Shown here: one piece after another, positions 33,778 through 37,459 of the stretch | How positions within the stretch are numbered: position 1 is the first letter of the stretch | How the letters are laid out: each line of letters begins with the position of its first letter | DNA from: Bacteroidales bacterium | GTDB lineage: Bacteria; Bacteroidota; Bacteroidia; Bacteroidales; WCHB1-69 | Direction of reading: 5' to 3' | NCBI GenBank assembly: GCA_017395245.1 | Contig: JAFPVR010000060.1 | Span: 1 to 37,459 of the forward strand | Length of the DNA stretch: 37,459 nucleotides | Translations under genes and position numbers: made by a program | The notes under the pieces: model-generated | Told to the model about the DNA's origin: nothing | Seen by the model: the letters and a program-made list of their open reading frames with translations, nothing else | Databases searched by the model: none

Positions 33778-36217
33778 CGGACTGCGCCCCCTCGGTGAAC
33801 TGGAAGGTGATCTTGATGGGCAGGGTCTTCACGCCCGCGACCAGCAGCCATCGGGTTTGGTTCTCTGCCCGCGCCTCCTGCGGTTTCAGCAACCGCCACA
33901 GGTTGAGGAACTCCGAGAGGGGCAGCAGGAAGCGGTACTTCACTTTCTCGTAGCCCGCGAGGAAATCCAGCCACGGGCGCACCCATTTCTCCCCCACGGA
34001 GTTCTCCCCCTGCACGGTCAGTGAAACGCCGTCAAGGGGCCCGCCGTTGCGGTTGTAACGGGTCGGCTGCATCGCCTCTATGAAGGGGTTGCCAGCTTGC
34101 GGGATTGCCAGCTGACGGCTTCCGAGGTAGGTTCCCAGCACCATGCCGAAGCCCGTATTTCCCGTCTCGAAGACAGGGCTGCAGCCCGCCTGCTCGATGC
34201 GCATGACAAACTCCGGGTGGTCGGACTTCACGTCCGTGGTTTCCATCACGGGCACTTTCAGCGAGGGCGTGACGCTCTCCTCGCTTCCCTCGCCCGCTTC
34301 AAGGGTCTGGTTCGCACCGCCCTGCGGGTTCCAGCGGAACACCCAGTTGGCGATGCTGTCGCCCTGCCGCTCCGCCTTGCGGTAGCGGTTCTCGTTCTCC
34401 ACGAAACAGAGTTTCCCGTAGTTGGCCGATGCGTCCGGCAGCCAGTCCGCCGTAGGCACTGCGGGCAGCGTCTTTGTGCTGTCCGTGTCCTCCGAAGCTA
34501 CGCCCTCCAGCTTGAAAACAAACTTCCTCTCATCAGTTTTCTCTAATGCGGTCTCCCTGTCCACGGCGTATGCCGTGAGGTCGAGGAAGCCCGTCTTCTC
34601 CAATATGTCTTTGACAAAGGCGAACTCCGCCCGCCTGGTCGTGGAGTCCAGGAACAGGGCGAGGCCGAAGGTCTTGCACAGCGTGCCGATGAAGTCCGCG
34701 TTGGTGAGGTCGGGGACATGCTCCCCGTACTTCAGCCTGTCGGCGAAACAGTTATAGACCTTGTTGTAGGCTGTCGCGTCAGCTGTTATCGGCACGCTCT
34801 CGAAATCCTTGATCACCAGCCGCTGGCCATACCCGCCGACCTCTTCCATCATTCCCCTGCACTTGGCAAGCACAAACATGTACATCTGGTTCTTGCTCAT
34901 GTCGTTGACGGTGAAATCAAACGTTATCTCATAAAAGCCCGCACCTGTGTAGCCAAACGAAGACAGATTGCCGGACTTGAACGTCTTCACATAATAGGGC
35001 TGGTACCAGTGGCCAAACAACGAATCCATGTCGTCCCAATTCCCGTAGAGGTTCGAGGCGGTGGCTTTCCACAGGTTGTTGAGCCTGTCGGTCATCATGA
35101 AAACAAGCGCCTCCTCGTAATGCTTTGTCACAGTGCTGCCGTTCTCCTCCACTTCGGTCGTGCCGTTCTGAACCACATTGGCTGGCAGATATGTCCGGAC
35201 AACAACGTGGAAATGGTATGTGCCGTCAACCCTGGGGAGGAAAAGATACTGCTCGTTGCCGTCGGAATCGGTGAACGGCTGCATCAGGTGCGGCATTCCC
35301 GAAAACATGTGGTGGTAGTAATCCACGGAGGGCGAGATTCCGGCACTGAATCCGGCCTCGTTTTCGAACTGCGTGAGCAGGCCGTCCATGGCGCGGAGAC
35401 TCTGCGAATAGACCTTGGCGGTGTCACTGTCCGAAAGAAAGCCGCCCTCCACCCTGTAGCCGCCGTTGGCTACCACCCTGTCGAGCAGCCATGTGAGCCG
35501 CAAGGCGGGGCAGAATGTGAAGCTGTTGGGGTTGTCGGCGGCGGGGTTGTTGAACACGCGCACGCCCCTGTTGCCGGGTCTCTCCTCAATGACATCGCCA
35601 TTGCCGTTGAAGAAGAGGCGGTTGACATAGCAGCGGTCAAGCCCGATATTGTCGTTGGTGTTCAGCGAGGCTTGTATGCCGCTGGCGTTGTCAGGGGCGT
35701 TGTCGTACTGTGTGAGGAACCAGCCGAAGTCGTTGTTCCCGCCGCCGTAGAAGGCCGTGTCGAGGAACAGCGGGAACTTGACCACGGAATCCGGATTGAG
35801 CGTTGACTTGAGGAACTCAAGCCACTTGGCGTTGTGCTCCGTGGCGTTGCTGCTGATTACGATGTCCTCCCCGTAGTCGTTCTCGTTGAGCTTCCTGTCG
35901 GCGAAGCCCGAAGGCCACGGGTTGATGACCAGCCCGCAGGAGTACGTGGTCTGTGTCGCCTTCTGCAGATAGAGGTCGCCGCGTGCAATCTCCACGCCTC
36001 CGGCCTTGACGGTGCAGGCGTACTTCTTCAGCCGCTGCACATAGACGAAGCGGGCGTGCCGGAACACCGTGTCGTTGCTGGCGGCGGGCACATCGAAGGT
36101 GAACATCACATCCCCCTCCACCCCGTCGGTGGAGAAAAGGCTGCTGTTAACCTCCATCTGCAGGGATGTCCCCCGCTTGATGTGCAGCGCATTGCCGTTG
36201 ACCTCTATCGTGAGCAT
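33734..36217 (-). CDS. Large phage tail or baseplate-associated protein
   Basis: 827 residues, no signal peptide or membrane helices. The N-terminus (MLTIEVNGNALHIKRGTSL; FSTDGVEGDVMFTFDVPA) looks like a virion structural protein that attaches to the tail, and the length and position, last in a set of overlapping tail genes, fit a tail-tip, hub or baseplate protein of a Bacteroidota siphophage. No catalytic motif was recognised. Its start overlaps the stop of the fibre gene by one base (TAATG), implying translational coupling. The C-terminus overlaps the integrase end. Confidence 0.65.
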   Translation of the reverse strand: MLTIEVNGNALHIKRGTSLQMEVNSSLFSTDGVEGDVMFTFDVPAASNDTVFRHARFVYVQRLKKYACTVKAGGVEIARGDLYLQKATQTTYSCGLVINPWPSGFADRKLNENDYGEDIVISSNATEHNAKWLEFLKSTLNPDSVVKFPLFLDTAFYGGGNNDFGWFLTQYDNAPDNASGIQASLNTNDNIGLDRCYVNRLFFNGNGDVIEERPGNRGVRVFNNPAADNPNSFTFCPALRLTWLLDRVVANGGYRVEGGFLSDSDTAKVYSQSLRAMDGLLTQFENEAGFSAGISPSVDYYHHMFSGMPHLMQPFTDSDGNEQYLFLPRVDGTYHFHVVVRTYLPANVVQNGTTEVEENGSTVTKHYEEALVFMMTDRLNNLWKATASNLYGNWDDMDSLFGHWYQPYYVKTFKSGNLSSFGYTGAGFYEITFDFTVNDMSKNQMYMFVLAKCRGMMEEVGGYGQRLVIKDFESVPITADATAYNKVYNCFADRLKYGEHVPDLTNADFIGTLCKTFGLALFLDSTTRRAEFAFVKDILEKTGFLDLTAYAVDRETALEKTDERKFVFKLEGVASEDTDSTKTLPAVPTADWLPDASANYGKLCFVENENRYRKAERQGDSIANWVFRWNPQGGANQTLEAGEGSEESVTPSLKVPVMETTDVKSDHPEFVMRIEQAGCSPVFETGNTGFGMVLGTYLGSRQLAIPQAGNPFIEAMQPTRYNRNGGPLDGVSLTVQGENSVGEKWVRPWLDFLAGYEKVKYRFLLPLSEFLNLWRLLKPQEARAENQTRWLLVAGVKTLPIKITFQFTEGAQSVIAEVEAAKMRMSL

Positions 36218-36906
36218 TATACAAACGTGTACTCGTAAACGACTTTGACGCGGTTCACCGTTATGGCGGTGCTGTTGACCTGCAGCTTGCCGCCCACGAT
36301 GCCGAAGGTCACGCCCTCGTTGACAATGGTGACTGTGCTTCCGTCACGCGACACGTTGAAGGCAATGACGTTGACCAGGTTGTCTGCCTTGATCTTTTCG
36401 TCAAGAGTGAGGGAGGTTATTCTGTTGAGAATGGAGAGGTCGTTGTAAGTCACGACCTTGAGGCATTTGTCCTCAAGGTTGGTGTGGAGGTTGGTGAGGT
36501 TTGTGGAATTGGTGTTGGCGGTGGTGTTGGCGGTGTTGGCGAGGTCGTAGGCCGTCTTGACCGCCTTGGCGGTGGCGGCCAACGCCTCCGAGGTGCTGTT
36601 CACCGCGCTGGTCAGCTTGGTCACGCCGTGCTTGGAAGTCGAGGCGATGTTGATTGTGGTGCTGGTCACCGATGTCCCGTCCGTGAGAGTGACGGTGATT
36701 TTCGGACCCGCCGAGGAAGTCCCCTCCGTGAGGGTTATGGACTGCACCTTGGTGTCCGAATCCGCCGGAAAGAGCTGCTGGATGAGGGCGGCGAGGCCTT
36801 CCACCTGGTCGGCGCTGGTCTTCGGGTAGAGGATGTCGTAGTCGGGGGAGCCGTTCACAAGCTGCCCGTTGAAGGCCTCCTGCTGGTATTTGATAATCTG
36901 TCCCAT
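36217..36906 (-). CDS. Phage tail fibre-like protein
   Basis: 229 residues. The middle carries the tail-fibre repeat motif seen in many phages: SKHGVTKLTSAVNSTSE followed by ALAATAKAVKTAYDLA, then a Thr/Asn-rich stalk (NTANTTANTNSTNLTNL). The C-terminus is beta-rich (VTFGIVGGKLQVNS). Such proteins form trimeric fibres used in host recognition. It is coupled to the 827-residue gene and 34 bases from the previous gene. Confidence 0.75.
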   Translation of the reverse strand: MGQIIKYQQEAFNGQLVNGSPDYDILYPKTSADQVEGLAALIQQLFPADSDTKVQSITLTEGTSSAGPKITVTLTDGTSVTSTTINIASTSKHGVTKLTSAVNSTSEALAATAKAVKTAYDLANTANTTANTNSTNLTNLHTNLEDKCLKVVTYNDLSILNRITSLTLDEKIKADNLVNVIAFNVSRDGSTVTIVNEGVTFGIVGGKLQVNSTAITVNRVKVVYEYTFV

Positions 36907-36940
36907 TGTGGTTTGAGTTTAGGTGAGTAATAGGTTGGTC

Positions 36941-37399
36941 TTACTTGATGACGCGCAGGTACTGGTCGTTGAGCTTCAGCACCTCGTGCTTGAGATAGTC
37001 TATGAGGTCGCCCAGGGTGGTCTTGTAGGCGTTGCCCTTGTCATCGCCGATGACAACGAGCATTGATGCGGCAAGCTCGTACTCCCTCTGCGGCAGCTTG
37101 GTCAGGTCGCCGTCCAGCTTGGCGCGGGCTTCGGTCTGCGCCGTGCTTTCGGCGGTCTGCGCCGCCGCCTGCTGCGCCTGTGCTATGAGGTCGTTGTAGC
37201 CCACCAGGGCGGAGGCGGGAATGCGCAAGTCCTGCAGCGAGGTCTGCGAGGTGAGCGTCACCCCGCCTATGGCTGGGCGGTTGTCCAAATCGTCATAGCT
37301 GTTGGTGACACGTTCCAGCTCGTTGACGCGCTCTATGAGTCTGTTGAGGATGTCCCGCACCACGGCGAGATCCATTCCGTTGTCTATCGTCTCTATCAT
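36941..37399 (-). CDS. Small phage tail-associated protein
   Basis: 152 residues. N-terminal coiled coil (VVRDILNRLIERVNELERV), then DNRPAIGGVTLTSQTSLQDL, a turn-rich segment common in phage tail or fibre-attachment proteins, and an alanine/glutamine-rich helix. Its ATG overlaps the stop of the previous gene (ATGA). Function is inferred from context only. Confidence 0.6.
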   Translation of the reverse strand: MIETIDNGMDLAVVRDILNRLIERVNELERVTNSYDDLDNRPAIGGVTLTSQTSLQDLRIPASALVGYNDLIAQAQQAAAQTAESTAQTEARAKLDGDLTKLPQREYELAASMLVVIGDDKGNAYKTTLGDLIDYLKHEVLKLNDQYLRVIK

Positions 37400-37458
37400 C
37401 TTGTACGGTTGTAATGGGTTGCTATCTCGTTCTGCCGTGCGGAAGTCCGCACGATGTC
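37396..37458 (-). CDS. C-terminal end of another phage gene (partial)
   Basis: Frame open from the window edge, reading DIVRTSARQNEIATHYNRTR then TGA, overlapping the next ATG as ATGA. Only 20 residues are visible; no function can be given. Confidence 0.5.
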   Translation of the reverse strand, partial: DIVRTSARQNEIATHYNRTR

Positions 37459-37459
37459 G

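Larger units (their letters stand above)
32269..37459. mobile_element. One end of a prophage integrated at tRNA-Ser(GCU)
   Basis: An integrase directly downstream of a tRNA gene is followed by minus-strand phage tail genes in close or overlapping order, running off the window end. The left boundary is taken as the tRNA; the exact att core cannot be defined without the right end. Confidence 0.75.

Noticed and set aside
1-37459. CRISPR arrays, riboswitches, rRNA, or known defence systems
   Set aside because: No regularly spaced repeats, no recognisable riboswitch core, no rRNA-like sequence and no cas or typical defence genes were seen. SbcCD, the ABC-F protein and the phosphatase module are better explained as housekeeping or signalling.

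Overview
The window comes from a member of the Bacteroidota, most likely order Bacteroidales and probably gut- or rumen-associated. The evidence is: TAnnTTTG-type -7 promoter elements in front of many genes, few Shine-Dalgarno sequences, a division/cell-wall (dcw) cluster with Bacteroidota-style FtsL and MraY, menaquinone genes, lipid A genes, and a large adhesin-like protein ending in a FISUMP-type domain. The species cannot be named from the sequence.

Layout. (1) 3-3419: the 3' part of a large repeat-rich surface protein. (2) 3546-8140: the SbcD/SbcC nuclease pair. (3) 8239-9990: a secreted protein resembling DUF4836, bracketed by two copies of one palindromic repeat. (4) 10032-11222 (minus): HflX GTPase, divergent from (5) 11623-20286: mraZ-rsmH-ftsL-ftsI-murE-mraY-'murD'-ftsW. 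The murD position holds only a degenerate C-terminal domain, and the murG-murC-ftsQ-ftsA-ftsZ genes that usually follow ftsW are absent. (6) 20408-23930: an ABC-F ATPase and a GT-C-like membrane glycosyltransferase. (7) 23985-27009: a partner-switching signalling module, consisting of a Cache-PP2C-HATPase protein broken by a one-base frameshift, a STAS antagonist and a 4'-phosphopantetheinyl transferase. (8) 27043-28377: an outer-membrane porin-like gene interrupted by one in-frame stop. (9) 28374-32091 (minus): menG, menA, then lpxC and lpxD, with LpxC lacking the FabZ fusion common in this phylum. (10) 32269-37459: tRNA-Ser(GCU) followed by a tyrosine integrase and minus-strand phage tail genes, read as one end of a prophage that continues beyond the window.

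Most of the chromosomal part serves the envelope: peptidoglycan precursor synthesis (MurE, MraY), septal synthesis (FtsL, FtsI, FtsW), lipid A (LpxC, LpxD), respiratory quinone (MenA, MenG), surface adhesion and an outer-membrane channel. Intergenic regions carry four families of short palindromes. They also carry unusual 7- or 12-bp tandem repeats just upstream of three start codons.

The observations most worth following are the stand-alone MurD C-terminal domain in a truncated dcw cluster, the SpoIIE-like/STAS/PPTase module with its frameshift, the heptamer repeats at a fixed distance from start codons, and the prophage at tRNA-Ser. No wholly new multi-gene defence or mobile system was recognised.
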